Origin: Prescottella soli
GTDB lineage: Bacteria; Actinomycetota; Actinomycetes; Mycobacteriales; Mycobacteriaceae
DNA: 64,000 nt
Reading direction: 5' to 3'
Assembly (NCBI RefSeq): GCF_040024445.1
Contig: NZ_CP157276.1
Location: 4,712,001-4,776,000, forward strand
The notes under the pieces were generated by a model. The model was not told the DNA's origin, ran no database searches, and saw nothing but the letters and a program-made list of their open reading frames with translations. Made by a program: the position numbers and the translations under genes. Below, piece by piece: positions 34,548 through 43,673 of the stretch (positions are counted from its first letter, which is position 1; every line of letters begins with the position of its first letter).

Positions 34548-36047
34548 ATGTCGCTCAGCTCCACCGCACGGGGCGTGATTCAGGACATCGAGCGGCTCGA
34601 GGGGGCCTACGTCGGCGGGCAGCTCGTGTCGTTCGACGGCGTCGAACACATCCCGGTCATCTCGCCTCGGGACGGCCGCCCGATCGGGGTCCTGCATGCG
34701 GCTGACGAGACTCAGGTGGATCTTGCGGTCCACGTCGCCCGAACGGCCTTCCGCATGTCGGGCTGGGCCACCGCACCGGCGCGCGATCGCGGCGATGTCC
34801 TGAAGAAGTGGGCGCTGCTCATCGGTGAGAACGCCCAGGAGCTGGCCACCATGATTTCGCTCGAGATGGGCAAGCCGGTGTCCCAGGCGCTGGGCGTCGA
34901 GCTCGCGGCGGTCGAGAAGTGCATCAGGTGGTACGGCGAGCTCGCGGACAAGGTGTCCGACAAGCTGATTGCGCACGAGCAGTCGGTACTGGCGTACTCG
35001 GTCGAGGCCCCGGCGGGTGTGGTGGCGGCCGTGGTGCCGTGGAACTTCCCCCTCACCATGACGGCCTGGAAGCTTGCTCCCGCGCTTCTCGCCGGCAACT
35101 CGGTGGTGGTGAAACCGTCCGAGCAGACCCCCTTCTCGGCGCTCCGTCTGGCGGAGCTGGCGGGCGAGGCGGGCCTGCCGGCCGGAGTGCTGAACGTCGT
35201 GAACGGCCTGGGCAGGGTCGCCGGGCAGGCGCTGGGCCGACACCCCGACGTCGATGTCCTGACGTTCACCGGCTCGCCCGTCACCGGCCGCGCCTTCCTG
35301 AAGTACAGCGCGGAATCGAACGGCAAGCGGGTGTGGCCGGAGCTCGGCGGGAAGTCCGCGACGATCGCCCTGCCCGACGCCGACATCCAGGCCGCGGCAG
35401 CCAGCGCCGCAGAGAACGCCTTCTTCAACCAGGGGCAGATGTGCAGTGCGTCGTCCCGGCTGATCGTGTTCGAGGAGAACGCCGACGAGGCGGTGGCCGC
35501 GGCCTGCGAGGTCGCGGCGGCACTGCAGCCCGCGGATCCGCTCGACGCGGGCACCGCGTTCGGTGCCGTCGTCAGCGCGGCCGCCGTCACCGGGATCGAG
35601 GCGAAGGTTGCGGACGCGCTCGAACAGGGAGCCGCGCTCGTCGCCGGCAGTCCGCGGCGCACCGTCGTCGACGGTCTCGAGGGCGGCTCGTACTTCGCTC
35701 CCGTCGTTCTCGATCACGTCGACCCGGGCTCTCGGATCGCACGGGAGGAGGTATTCGGGCCGGTCCTGTCGATCATCCGGGTCGGCAGCGAGGCGGAGGC
35801 GATCCGCGTCGCCAACGACACCCGCTACGGGCTCGCCGCGTCGGTCTGGGGGCGCGACGTCTCCGCGATCCACCGGGTGACGCGGGCCGTGAAGGCCGGG
35901 GTCATCTGGGTGAACTGCTACGAGGAGGGCGACATGCGTCTGCCGTTCGGTGGCGTGAAGGAGAGCGGCTTCGGACGCGACAAGGGCGCCGACGCACTGC
36001 ACAAGTACACCGACACCACCGCGGTCTGGATGAAGCTCGATGCCTGA
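34548..36047 (+). CDS. puuC: aldehyde dehydrogenase, PuuC-like
   Basis: 499-residue NAD(P)-dependent aldehyde dehydrogenase, most like gamma-glutamyl-gamma-aminobutyraldehyde dehydrogenase. It has WNFPLTM, FTGSPVTGRAF (nucleotide loop), the general base in WPELGGKSA, catalytic Cys299 in NQGQMCSAS, and EEVFGPVLSII. GAAGGGA lies 7 nt before ATG 34548. It overlaps puuD by 8 nt. With puuD it would convert gamma-Glu-aminobutyraldehyde to gamma-Glu-GABA and then GABA. The upstream gap has AATATTCGGCAAT (minus strand), similar to a motif before the importer operon. Confidence 0.85.
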   Translation: MSLSSTARGVIQDIERLEGAYVGGQLVSFDGVEHIPVISPRDGRPIGVLHAADETQVDLAVHVARTAFRMSGWATAPARDRGDVLKKWALLIGENAQELATMISLEMGKPVSQALGVELAAVEKCIRWYGELADKVSDKLIAHEQSVLAYSVEAPAGVVAAVVPWNFPLTMTAWKLAPALLAGNSVVVKPSEQTPFSALRLAELAGEAGLPAGVLNVVNGLGRVAGQALGRHPDVDVLTFTGSPVTGRAFLKYSAESNGKRVWPELGGKSATIALPDADIQAAAASAAENAFFNQGQMCSASSRLIVFEENADEAVAAACEVAAALQPADPLDAGTAFGAVVSAAAVTGIEAKVADALEQGAALVAGSPRRTVVDGLEGGSYFAPVVLDHVDPGSRIAREEVFGPVLSIIRVGSEAEAIRVANDTRYGLAASVWGRDVSAIHRVTRAVKAGVIWVNCYEEGDMRLPFGGVKESGFGRDKGADALHKYTDTTAVWMKLDA

Positions 36048-36777
36048 CCGTCCGCTGATCGCCCTCACCACGTGGCGGCGTGATCTGCCCACCTACCTCG
36101 GCGAGCGCACGGACCTGTTCACCGTGGGCACCGAGTACGTCCGATTCTTCTCCGCCCGCGGTCTCTCCGTGATCCTCGTCCCGGAATGCACCGGCGACGA
36201 GGCGACGGCACTGCTCTCGCATGTCAGCGGGTTGGTCCTGTCCGGCGGAGAAGACGTGGGTGAGTGGATCGCCCGCGGCGAGAACACGGACGCCCCGCCC
36301 GACGCCACCACCCGCGACGTCACCGAGCGGGCGCTCGTCGTGGCCGCACGGGAGATGGGACTGCCCGTCTTCGGCATCTGCCGGGGCATGCAACTGCTCG
36401 CGGCCCTCCACGGCAGCCGGGTGGTGGACCTACCGGCGACCCGGGAACTGCATACGTACGGACTCGAACCCGATGCGCAACTCGGCTACCGGCACGAGAT
36501 CGAACTCGCGGCGTCCCCCGCAGGCACCCGGGTGGCGTCGAGGATCATCGTCAATTCGATTCACCAGCAGGCGATCTCGCACTGTCCCGAAGGGTTCTCG
36601 GTGACGGCGAGCGCGGCCGACGGGACGATCGAAGCGATCGAGTCGACCACCGACTGGTACGCCGCGGGTGTGCAGTGGCATCCCGAGAAGATGTGCGGCG
36701 CCGACGAACTCGCCGAGCAGGAACGATTCGTCGCCCCGTTCCTGGGCGCCGTCGAGAGATACCGACAAACCCCCTGA
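36040..36777 (+). CDS. puuD: gamma-glutamyl-GABA hydrolase, PuuD-like
   Basis: 245-residue class I glutamine amidotransferase-like hydrolase (peptidase C26). The nucleophile is Cys114 in FGICRGMQLL, and the His-Glu of the triad is VQWHPEKM. LSGGEDV and HSIHQQA-like NSIHQQAI are further family marks. Expected reaction: gamma-Glu-GABA to glutamate plus GABA. It starts inside the 3' end of puuC, implying coupled translation. No puuA (ligase) or puuB (oxidase) is nearby, so those steps are encoded elsewhere or a different gamma-glutamyl amine is the substrate. Confidence 0.85.
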   Translation: MPDRPLIALTTWRRDLPTYLGERTDLFTVGTEYVRFFSARGLSVILVPECTGDEATALLSHVSGLVLSGGEDVGEWIARGENTDAPPDATTRDVTERALVVAAREMGLPVFGICRGMQLLAALHGSRVVDLPATRELHTYGLEPDAQLGYRHEIELAASPAGTRVASRIIVNSIHQQAISHCPEGFSVTASAADGTIEAIESTTDWYAAGVQWHPEKMCGADELAEQERFVAPFLGAVERYRQTP

Positions 36778-36820
36778 TCATGCACGACCGAACAGTGCAG
36801 TCAAGAGAGAGAGAAACCCA

Positions 36821-37294
36821 GTGACCGACCAGAAGCTCTTCTTCGAGTACGAGAACGGCCCCATCGCCGTGGCGACCATGCACCTCGATCTGGCACCGAA
36901 GACGTGCGAGGCGTTGTGGAACGCACTGGCGAAGCCGGTGACCGTCGACGCGATGCACGCGATGTACGCCGGGCCGGAGGTGATGACCGGTCTCCCCGAG
37001 GAGGCGCAGAACTTCGATCCCGAGGCCGTCCCGTTCGAGAACCAGCAGGTCATCCCCGGCGTCGGTGACGTGCTCTGGTACTACCAGCGTCCGATGCAGA
37101 TGGGCGGCCTGCCGTTCGAGTGGTACGAGGTCGGCGTGTGTTACGCCCCCGGCGTGCGCACGTTCGGCCCGCTGGGCTGGACCCCGGTCAACGTGTTCGC
37201 CACCGTCACCGAGGGGCTCGCCGACTTCGCCAAGGCCTCCGCCGACATCCGCATCACCGGCATCAAGAAGCTCACCATCGGCCGCGTCGTGTAG
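36821..37294 (+). CDS. DUF3830 cyclophilin-like protein
   Basis: 157-residue soluble protein of the DUF3830 family (cyclophilin-like fold). Stretches include MTDQKLFFEYENGPIAVATM at the N-terminus (written with its GTG start) and FENQQVIPGVGDVLWYYQRP, GVRTFGPLGWTPVNVFA. Relatives occur with amino-acid and amidohydrolase genes and have no proven enzymatic role. It is the third gene of the puuC-puuD operon (43 nt after puuD) and is followed by a strong terminator. A role in handling the gamma-glutamyl amine substrate is inference from position only. Confidence 0.75.
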   Translation: MTDQKLFFEYENGPIAVATMHLDLAPKTCEALWNALAKPVTVDAMHAMYAGPEVMTGLPEEAQNFDPEAVPFENQQVIPGVGDVLWYYQRPMQMGGLPFEWYEVGVCYAPGVRTFGPLGWTPVNVFATVTEGLADFAKASADIRITGIKKLTIGRVV

Positions 37295-37310
37295 CGCAGT
37301 CGCACCACGA

Positions 37311-37357
37311 AATGGGGACCCTGCCCGCCGACGTTGCCGGCGGGCAGGGTCCCCATT
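37311..37357. terminator. bidirectional terminator after DUF3830 gene
   Basis: Perfect 20-bp stem (37311-37330 with 37338-37357; starts AATGGGGACCCTGCCC) and a 7-nt loop. The A- and T-ended arms give a short T-run on each strand. Confidence 0.88.
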
Positions 37358-37417
37358 CGTGTGCGTGGACCTCGCCGGCGCCCCGCGCCGACGTCGGGGG
37401 GGGTAGCGCATGCAGAA

Positions 37418-37448
37418 GCGCCGCACCACATGTCGTGTGGTGCGGCGC
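37418..37448 (-). terminator. hairpin after asnC-type gene
   Basis: Perfect 13-bp stem GCGCCGCACCACA / TGTGGTGCGGCGC with a 5-nt loop, 27 nt beyond the regulator stop on the minus strand. No T-run follows. Confidence 0.6.
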
Positions 37449-37474
37449 CGAGGTGCCTGGTGAGCGGTGGGCGG

Positions 37475-38470
37475 TCAGGCCACGACGTCGTCGACGTACA
37501 ACGGGCCGCGTCGAACCGCCTTGAGGACGACCCGCGATTCTGCGATCTCCACGGTCGGCAGGGAGCCGATGACGCCGTTCTGGAAGTCGAACAGCGCTTC
37601 CTCGTCCAGGAACAGGCCGTCGACCAGCAGGCCGGCGTGCCCGGTGAGTGCCGCGCAGTAGCGGACGGACGGGTCTGTCGCCAGGGAGTTTCCGATGCTC
37701 TCGATATCGCCGTTCCGGATGTGCAGCCACAGCATGGCCTCGACCTTGTAGCCGAAGAACACCGGCGCCACCTCGGTCCGGACCCGGAGCACGCCGACAC
37801 CGAACAGTGTGTCGAGCCGGCGGCGCACGGTCTGCGCGTTGATGCCGGCCTCCTGGGCGAGCACCGATATGGTTGCTCGCCCGTCGTGGCTCAGCTGGTC
37901 GATCAGGTTCTGGTCCACGGAATCGAGAACCACCGGCGTGGAACTGGTCGACGGCGCGTGCCACGGCGCGGATGCGCGGAGGGCGTCGACCTGTTCGGCG
38001 GGGAGCACCCCCGCGTGCCAGTCGAGACCCATGCGGTACGACCGCAGGACGGTACTCACCTCGAACGACCGCACGCCGGGAATCGCCGGAAGTGTCTGCA
38101 GCAACAGCATCTGGTGCGCCTCGGCGTTCTCCACGAGAACGAGGGCGACGATGTCGCCGGATCCCTCGAGGATCGACACGGACGAAGCGCCCGGAAGTGC
38201 GGCCACACCTCGGGCCACCTGGGCCACCTGGTCGATCTCGGTCCCGAGGCGGATCAGCACGCCGCGCGCGTGGAGCAGCTTGTTCGCGTCGACGAACGTG
38301 GACACGCGCACGCATCCCGTGTCGATCAGGTGCTGGCCGCGGCGCATCACCGTCCGAGACGGGAGATCGATGACACGGCTGATCGCCTCCCACGAGGCGC
38401 GCCCGTTGACCTGGAGTGCGCTCGCGATGAGCCGATCGGTGTCGTCCGTGTCATTGCCTTTCTGACTCAT
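37475..38470 (-). CDS. tandem-domain Lrp/AsnC transcriptional regulator
   Basis: 331-residue protein made of two Lrp/AsnC units. The first (1-150) has DTDRLIASALQVNGRASWEAISRVI then RRGQHLIDTGCVRV. The second (about 178-331) has DSVDQNLIDQLSHDGRATISVLAQEAGINAQTV in pieces, followed by RRRLDTLFGVGVLRV. Each helix-turn-helix is followed by a RAM-like ligand segment. Single-unit Lrp proteins are about 150 residues, so this is a duplication or fusion. It is the last gene of the importer operon (69 nt after potA) and likely senses an amine or amino acid. A palindrome TTACA-GAT-TGTAA lies just upstream. Confidence 0.85.
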   Translation of the reverse strand: MSQKGNDTDDTDRLIASALQVNGRASWEAISRVIDLPSRTVMRRGQHLIDTGCVRVSTFVDANKLLHARGVLIRLGTEIDQVAQVARGVAALPGASSVSILEGSGDIVALVLVENAEAHQMLLLQTLPAIPGVRSFEVSTVLRSYRMGLDWHAGVLPAEQVDALRASAPWHAPSTSSTPVVLDSVDQNLIDQLSHDGRATISVLAQEAGINAQTVRRRLDTLFGVGVLRVRTEVAPVFFGYKVEAMLWLHIRNGDIESIGNSLATDPSVRYCAALTGHAGLLVDGLFLDEEALFDFQNGVIGSLPTVEIAESRVVLKAVRRGPLYVDDVVA

Positions 38471-38512
38471 CGTCTACAGCCTTCGCGTGAGAATGTGTGT
38501 GCGGGAAGAGAA

Positions 38513-38525
38513 TTACAGATTGTAA
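38513..38525. promoter_or_regulatory. Lrp/AsnC-like operator
   Basis: TTACAGATTGTAA is a perfect 5-3-5 palindrome, AT-rich against the local GC background. It lies in the 69-bp gap before the AsnC-type gene, where an autoregulatory site would be expected. Confidence 0.55.
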
Positions 38526-38539
38526 CTGCATGGTCGTCG

Positions 38540-39580
38540 CTACTTCGGGAGGATCCGGCTGTGCGCGCTGCGCCACGACAACGTCACCTCGCTGTCCGGG
38601 TACGCGATCGTGGAGGTCGGGGCGACGACCCGAAGCTCCTGCCCCGCCGCGTCCAGGACGAGCAGCAACTCGCTGCCCCGGAACACCCGCGACCTGACCA
38701 CCGCGGTCAGGCGAGCGTCGCAACCCTCCGGTGCGTCCACCCGGATGTCTTCCTGTCGAATCATGAGCAGCGCTTCGCCACCGAAGTCCTCCGGGGACGG
38801 CACGGTCGCAGCGCCCACCGAAGCCCGACTGCCGGAGACGCCGGTGACGGCGAGTAGGTTCGCCGCCCCCAGGAAGTCCGCCGCGAAACGCGTGTCCGGG
38901 TTCCCGTACAGGTCCTCGGGGGTGCCGGCCTGTTCGACGACACCGCCGTGCATCAACACGACCTGGTCCGACATGCTGAGCGCCTCGTCCTGGTCGTGCG
39001 TGACGAAGACGGTGGTCACGCCCAGACTCCGTTGCAGTGACACCAGCTCCACCTGCATGTCCTCCCGAAGGCGGGCATCCAGATTCGACAGCGGCTCGTC
39101 GAGCAGGATGAGTCGGGGACCGCCGACGATCGCGCGTGCCAGCGCCACACGCTGTTGCTGGCCGCCGGACAGTTGCCGCGGCATGCGCGACGCCAGATGA
39201 TCCATCTGGACCTGCTCGAGCGCCCGCACCGCGAGGTCCCGCTGAGCGGCACGGTTTCCGTACGTCTTGCCGCGCATCCGCAGGGGGAAGCGGACGTTCT
39301 CGAGCACACTCATATGCGGAAGGAGCGCGTAGCTCTGGAACATCATGCTCAGCTTGCGATGTTCCGGCGCGAGGTTCGTGACGTCCTCGCCGCCCACCGA
39401 GATCGTTCCCGAGTCGACGGTTTCGAGGCCGGCGATGCACCGCAGCAGTGTCGACTTGCCGCAACCGCTGGACCCGAGCAGCGATACGAAGCTGCCCGAC
39501 TTCGCGTGGATGTCGACGCCCTTGAGCACCTGCACATCCCCGAATGTCTTGTGCACGGCGGCGATGGTGAGATCGGCCAT
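38540..39580 (-). CDS. potA: ABC transporter ATPase, PotA-like
   Basis: 346-residue importer ATPase. Walker A GSSGCGKST, Q-loop MMFQSYALLPHMSV, signature LSGGQQQRVALARA, Walker B LILLDEPLSNLDA and switch THDQDEA are all intact. A C-terminal TOBE-like domain (about 240-346, LMIRQEDIRV, RVFRGSELLLVL) is typical of PotA/FbpC ATPases. It is preceded by the PotC-type permease with a 1-nt overlap (TAATG). It energises uptake of a polyamine-like substrate with the three upstream proteins. Confidence 0.88.
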   Translation of the reverse strand: MADLTIAAVHKTFGDVQVLKGVDIHAKSGSFVSLLGSSGCGKSTLLRCIAGLETVDSGTISVGGEDVTNLAPEHRKLSMMFQSYALLPHMSVLENVRFPLRMRGKTYGNRAAQRDLAVRALEQVQMDHLASRMPRQLSGGQQQRVALARAIVGGPRLILLDEPLSNLDARLREDMQVELVSLQRSLGVTTVFVTHDQDEALSMSDQVVLMHGGVVEQAGTPEDLYGNPDTRFAADFLGAANLLAVTGVSGSRASVGAATVPSPEDFGGEALLMIRQEDIRVDAPEGCDARLTAVVRSRVFRGSELLLVLDAAGQELRVVAPTSTIAYPDSEVTLSWRSAHSRILPK

Positions 39581-40380
39581 TAGCTGAAGACCTTTCCGAG
39601 ACCGACGATCTTCTCGATCGCCAGGATTGCTATCGCAGTGAGTGCCATCGACAGCGTCGAGACGGCCGCGACCGTCGGTGAGGCGCTGAACTCGAGCTGC
39701 CCGTAGATGGCGAGGGGGAGGGTTTGCAGCTGCGGGGTGCGCAGGAACAGGGCGATGACCGCGTCGTCGAAGGAGACGATGAACGCCAGGAAGCCGCCGG
39801 CGATGATTCCGGGGCGACACATCGGCAGCAGTACGTGCCAATAACGTTGCCACCAGCTCGCTCCCATCACCCGGACGGCCTCTTCGGTGAAGACGTCCGA
39901 CCGGGCGATCACGCCGAGAACGGTTCGGACCACGTACGGGACTGTGATGACGATGTGCGCGAGCATCAGGATCCACGGGGAGGACCCACCCAGCAGTTGG
40001 GACACCGTCTGGAGGATGCCGATCGCGAAGATGATGCTCGGCATGGTCAAGGGGGAGAGCGCGAACGATTGCAGCGCCCCCGACCCGGGAACCTTGTGCC
40101 GTGCGATGCCGATGGCGAACAGCGTCCCGATCGCCGCCGAACCCACTGCCGTGATCAGTGCGATCTGAAGGCTGAACAGGAACGGATACGTATAGGTGGT
40201 GTCGGCCAGCGCATCAGCGAACCACTCGAAGCTGAGGCCTTCGGGTGGGAAGGCGAGGAACTGGTCGGCGTTGAACGCGGCTCCCACCACCACCGCGAGC
40301 GGTGCCAGCATGAACAGCGCGATCAGGACGAGGAACACCTTGCCGGCGATCCTCAGCGGAAGCGGAGTCGATCGGACCAC
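39580..40380 (-). CDS. potC: ABC transporter permease, PotC-like
   Basis: 266-residue inner-membrane permease with six TM helices and the EAA-loop motif EEAVRVMGASWWQRYWHVLLPMCRPG that couples to the ATPase (shown in part). It starts with GTG overlapping the stop of potB (TAGTG) and ends overlapping potA. These single-base couplings are typical of a tightly translated operon. Confidence 0.85.
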   Translation of the reverse strand: MVRSTPLPLRIAGKVFLVLIALFMLAPLAVVVGAAFNADQFLAFPPEGLSFEWFADALADTTYTYPFLFSLQIALITAVGSAAIGTLFAIGIARHKVPGSGALQSFALSPLTMPSIIFAIGILQTVSQLLGGSSPWILMLAHIVITVPYVVRTVLGVIARSDVFTEEAVRVMGASWWQRYWHVLLPMCRPGIIAGGFLAFIVSFDDAVIALFLRTPQLQTLPLAIYGQLEFSASPTVAAVSTLSMALTAIAILAIEKIVGLGKVFS

Positions 40381-41207
40381 TATTTCATCCTCGCGTTCGC
40401 AATTCGATTGGTCGCCGCGATCGTGATCACGACGACGGCCAGGATCAGCACCGCCTGCGTCGCGGCGAAGGGGATGTCGTTGCTGACCGTCGCGTCGTGG
40501 TAGATGAACCCGGCGATGACCGGAAGCTGAGCTCCGCCAATGAGGTTCGGGGTGATGAAGGAGCTGATCGACAGCGCGAAACACAGCGTGGCGCCGGAAA
40601 CGATGCCCGGCAGCGCCAGCGGAAGCACGACGTGCCGGAAGGTGCCGAGGAAGCTCGCTCCCATGGTCCGTGACGCCTCCCGCAGCCGCCCGTCGATCCC
40701 GTTGATGACACCGAGAACGGAGAGGACGGCGAACGGCACCAGGACCTGAACCATCGCGATGTTGACGCCGAGTTCGGTCCCCAGCAGGCCCTGACGTGCC
40801 TGGCTCAGATCCAGGAAGCCCGGAATCTTGGCGAGCGGGCCGGACGGACCCATGAGGATGACCCAGCCGAACGTGCGGATGACGACGCTGGTCATCAGCG
40901 GGAGGATCGTCGCGATCATCATGAACGCACGAGCCTTCGCGGACAGCCCGGCCATGATGTACGCGAGCGGAACGGCGATCACGATCGAAGCGATCGTCTG
41001 GATGAACGCCATCCGCAGCGACCGCTCCGACGCGCCGAGAGAGACCGACGATCCGAAGAACCTGGCGAAGTTGTCGAGCGTGAACCCCGAGGAGTCCGTG
41101 GTGAAGCTCGCCAGAAGTGTTCTGGCAACCGGGATCACGAATGCGATCAGAAGCAGTGCAATCAGCGGCAGTACCAGCAGCCAGGGTTCTACGGAGCGCC
41201 TCTTCAT
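40380..41207 (-). CDS. potB: ABC transporter permease, PotB-like
   Basis: 275-residue permease with six TM helices; the first is LLVLPLIALLLIAFVIPVA. The EAA loop reads LREASRTMGASFLGTFRHVVLP (in part). ATG 41207 overlaps the stop of the binding-protein gene (ATGA), which decides this start over one 33 nt upstream. Partner of the PotC-like permease. Confidence 0.85.
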   Translation of the reverse strand: MKRRSVEPWLLVLPLIALLLIAFVIPVARTLLASFTTDSSGFTLDNFARFFGSSVSLGASERSLRMAFIQTIASIVIAVPLAYIMAGLSAKARAFMMIATILPLMTSVVIRTFGWVILMGPSGPLAKIPGFLDLSQARQGLLGTELGVNIAMVQVLVPFAVLSVLGVINGIDGRLREASRTMGASFLGTFRHVVLPLALPGIVSGATLCFALSISSFITPNLIGGAQLPVIAGFIYHDATVSNDIPFAATQAVLILAVVVITIAATNRIANARMK

Positions 41208-42253
41208 CGCGTGATCTGTTCCTGCCACTGCTTCTGCCACGCCGCGGCGTTACCCGTGATCTGCTCCGGATCGAAGCGGACCAGCTTCTCCAGCGTCGGG
41301 CCGGCGAGGATCTTGGACTGCATGTCGGCGGGAACGACCGCCTTCGTGTTCACGGGCGAGTACGCCATTCCGGTGACGAACTTCTCCTGGGCTCCGGCGC
41401 TGAGTGCGTAGTCGATGAACTTCGTCGCGAGCTCGGTGTTGGACCGTCCGGCAACGAGATTGGCCGTGATGAACGATCCGGTCGTCCCCTCCTTGGGGAT
41501 CGCGAAGCCGACGGGCTGCCCCGCCTTGCGCAGTGTCTCCGCATAGTCCTGCGAGTAGGGGGCCATCCAGATGTCGCGTGCCGCGAACGCCTGCTGCAGG
41601 TCGGAGGACGTCTTGGTGATGATGGCGTCACCGGCGCGGGTCGACTGGCCGATCGCGTCGATTCCGGGGGTGACGTTGTCGATCGTCCCGCCGCGGGCCT
41701 GGTTGATCATCAGCATGCCGAGGGTGCCGTAGCTGTTCGACAGATCGGTGAACGCGACGTGCTGGCGGTAGTCGGGATTGAACGGGTCGTTCCACGACGT
41801 GGGTTCACTCACCTTGTCGGTGCGGTAGAGGAGCCCCATCGGCGTGATCTGGACGACGGGCCCGCGACCGCCGGCCAGCCCGGCGGTCGCCTGGCTGATC
41901 AGGTCGGGGGCGTTGGTGAGCGCGGCCGGGTCGATCGGAGCGAGGAGCCCGTCCTTCGCGGCCACCGTCTCCTGGCCACCGGAGAAGAAGACGACGTCCA
42001 TCTGGGGGCTGGACTTCTGGGCCTGGAGCTGGGCGAGCGCGTCGGAGCTGTACAGCGTCACCTGCTTGACCGTGACGTTGTTCTCCTTCTCGAACGGCTT
42101 CACCACGGCATCGGTGAAGTTCTTCTGCCACTCCCCACCGAACGTCGTGACGACGAGCTCGGTGCCGGAAGCCGTCCCGGGCGAGCATGCGGACAAGGAT
42201 GCGGCGGCGCCCACGGCGAGGGCGATTGCGGTGAGTGCAAGGCGACGTTTCAT
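41204..42253 (-). CDS. potD: extracellular solute-binding lipoprotein, PotD/PotF-like
   Basis: 349-residue periplasmic-type binding protein. The lipoprotein signal ends with lipobox LSAC (Cys23 or so) after a basic start MKRRLALTAIALAVG. The mature part has TTFGGEWQKNFTDAVVKPFEKE (in part), VVFFSGGQETVA and AYSQDYAETLRKAG-like PYSQDYAETLR, as in spermidine/putrescine binding proteins. AGGAAG lies just before ATG 42253. First gene of the importer operon; ligand inferred from the neighbouring puuC-puuD genes. Confidence 0.85.
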   Translation of the reverse strand: MKRRLALTAIALAVGAAASLSACSPGTASGTELVVTTFGGEWQKNFTDAVVKPFEKENNVTVKQVTLYSSDALAQLQAQKSSPQMDVVFFSGGQETVAAKDGLLAPIDPAALTNAPDLISQATAGLAGGRGPVVQITPMGLLYRTDKVSEPTSWNDPFNPDYRQHVAFTDLSNSYGTLGMLMINQARGGTIDNVTPGIDAIGQSTRAGDAIITKTSSDLQQAFAARDIWMAPYSQDYAETLRKAGQPVGFAIPKEGTTGSFITANLVAGRSNTELATKFIDYALSAGAQEKFVTGMAYSPVNTKAVVPADMQSKILAGPTLEKLVRFDPEQITGNAAAWQKQWQEQITR

Positions 42254-42347
42254 CTGACTTCCTGGATGTGGGTTGGGCGCCGGACGAATCGGCGCGGCCG
42301 ACGTGCGGCTCTGCGGGCATGTGACCCGCGCCACGATGCGGTGTGAG

Positions 42348-42412
42348 TGTTGCATATTCGCCAGATTGCCGCAATAGAGTGGAGAATCCAGACAATCGTA
42401 TTGCTGATTGTC
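42348..42412. promoter_or_regulatory. inverted repeats upstream of importer operon
   Basis: The gap between potD and prfB holds GACAATC-N8-GATTGTC (42391-42412), ATTGC-C-GCAAT (42365-42375) and TTGCATATTCGCCA (42352-42365). The last resembles AATATTCGGCAAT before puuC. These AT-rich repeats suggest binding sites for a shared regulator, perhaps the tandem AsnC protein. Confidence 0.5.
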
Positions 42413-42555
42413 ATCTACATTCGCCTTCAAGCGGGCCTGGCGTGAGCGCGGACAGTCCCGGCTCTTCGGCGCTTTCGGGACTGTGTCGGTGGGGGTTCCG
42501 GTGTGATCCTGGTCGCAGCGAGGGCATCTCGACCGACCCGGTAGCCTGGAGAACT

Positions 42556-43668
42556 GTGCATCCTGATGTTTCCGCTGACCTCGCCGAGCTCGACACCACT
42601 CTGACCACGGTCGAGAAGGTCCTCGATATCGAGGAGCTGCGACGCCGCATCGATGAACTCGAGCACCAGGCGTCCGATCCCGATCTGTGGAACGACCAGG
42701 AGCACGCGCAGAAGGTGACGAGCCAGCTGTCCCACGCGCAGGCTGAACTGCGCCGTGTCGAAGAGCTGCGCTCGCGGCTCGACGACATGACGGTTCTGTA
42801 CGAGCTCGCCGAGGAGGAGGGCCCGGACGCGGTCGCCGACGTCCACACCGAGCGGGCGGCCCTGCGCACCGACATCGAGGCGATGGAAGTCAAGACGATG
42901 CTCTCGGGCGAGTACGACGCGCGCGACGCGCTCGTCAACATCCGTGCCGGCGCCGGTGGCGTCGACGCCGCGGACTGGGCCGAGATGCTCATGCGCATGT
43001 ACATCCGCTGGGCCGAGAAGCGCGGCTACGGCGTCGAGGTCTACGACACCTCGTACGCGGAAGAGGCCGGCATCAAGAGCGCCACCTTCGCGGTCAAGGC
43101 CCCCTACAGCTACGGCACCCTGTCGATCGAGATGGGCACGCACCGGCTGGTGCGCATCAGCCCGTTCGACAACCAGGGCCGCCGCCAGACCTCGTTCGCC
43201 GAGGTCGAGGTCCTGCCGGTCGTCGAGACCACCGACCACATCGACATCGACGAGAACGACGTCCGCGTCGACGTCTACCGCTCGTCCGGCCCGGGCGGAC
43301 AGTCCGTGAACACGACGGACTCGGCGGTGCGCCTGACGCACATCCCCACCGGCATCGTCGTCACCTGCCAGAACGAGAAGTCGCAGCTGCAGAACAAGGT
43401 GTCCGCGATGCGCGTCCTGCAGGCCAAGCTGCTCGAACGCAAGCGTCAGGAGGAGCGCGCCGAGATGGACGCGCTCAAGGGCGACGGCGGCAGCTCGTGG
43501 GGCAACCAGATGCGCTCGTACGTGCTGCACCCCTACCAGATGGTCAAGGACCTGCGCACCGACTACGAGGTCAACAACCCGTCGGCGGTGCTCGACGGTG
43601 AGCTCGACGGATTCATCGAGGCCGGCATCCGCTGGCGGATGAGCGAAGCGCAGGAAGCCCAAGCCTAG
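42556..43668 (+). CDS. prfB: peptide chain release factor 2
   Basis: 370-residue RF2 that reads UGA and UAA. It has an N-terminal coiled domain, the stop-codon recognition tripeptide SPF in [11 protein letters not shown], and the catalytic GGQ at about 247-249 (SGPGGQSVN). The frame is continuous with no in-frame TGA, so the programmed +1 frameshift of E. coli prfB is absent. GTG 42556 follows TAGCCT by 8 nt, fitting a leaderless start. First gene of the conserved prfB-mscS-ftsEX-smpB block. Confidence 0.95.
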   Translation: MHPDVSADLAELDTTLTTVEKVLDIEELRRRIDELEHQASDPDLWNDQEHAQKVTSQLSHAQAELRRVEELRSRLDDMTVLYELAEEEGPDAVADVHTERAALRTDIEAMEVKTMLSGEYDARDALVNIRAGAGGVDAADWAEMLMRMYIRWAEKRGYGVEVYDTSYAEEAGIKSATFAVKAPYSYGTLSIEMGTHRLVRISPFDNQGRRQTSFAEVEVLPVVETTDHIDIDENDVRVDVYRSSGPGGQSVNTTDSAVRLTHIPTGIVVTCQNEKSQLQNKVSAMRVLQAKLLERKRQEERAEMDALKGDGGSSWGNQMRSYVLHPYQMVKDLRTDYEVNNPSAVLDGELDGFIEAGIRWRMSEAQEAQA

Positions 43669-43673
43669 GCCGT

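Noticed and set aside
37396-37403. Run of eight G next to the asnC-type terminator
   Set aside because: A short homopolymer with no partner motif; could be a sequencing-sensitive site but supports no feature.
42556-42700. Programmed frameshift in prfB
   Set aside because: The frame is continuous from GTG 42556 with no early in-frame TGA, so no frameshift is needed.
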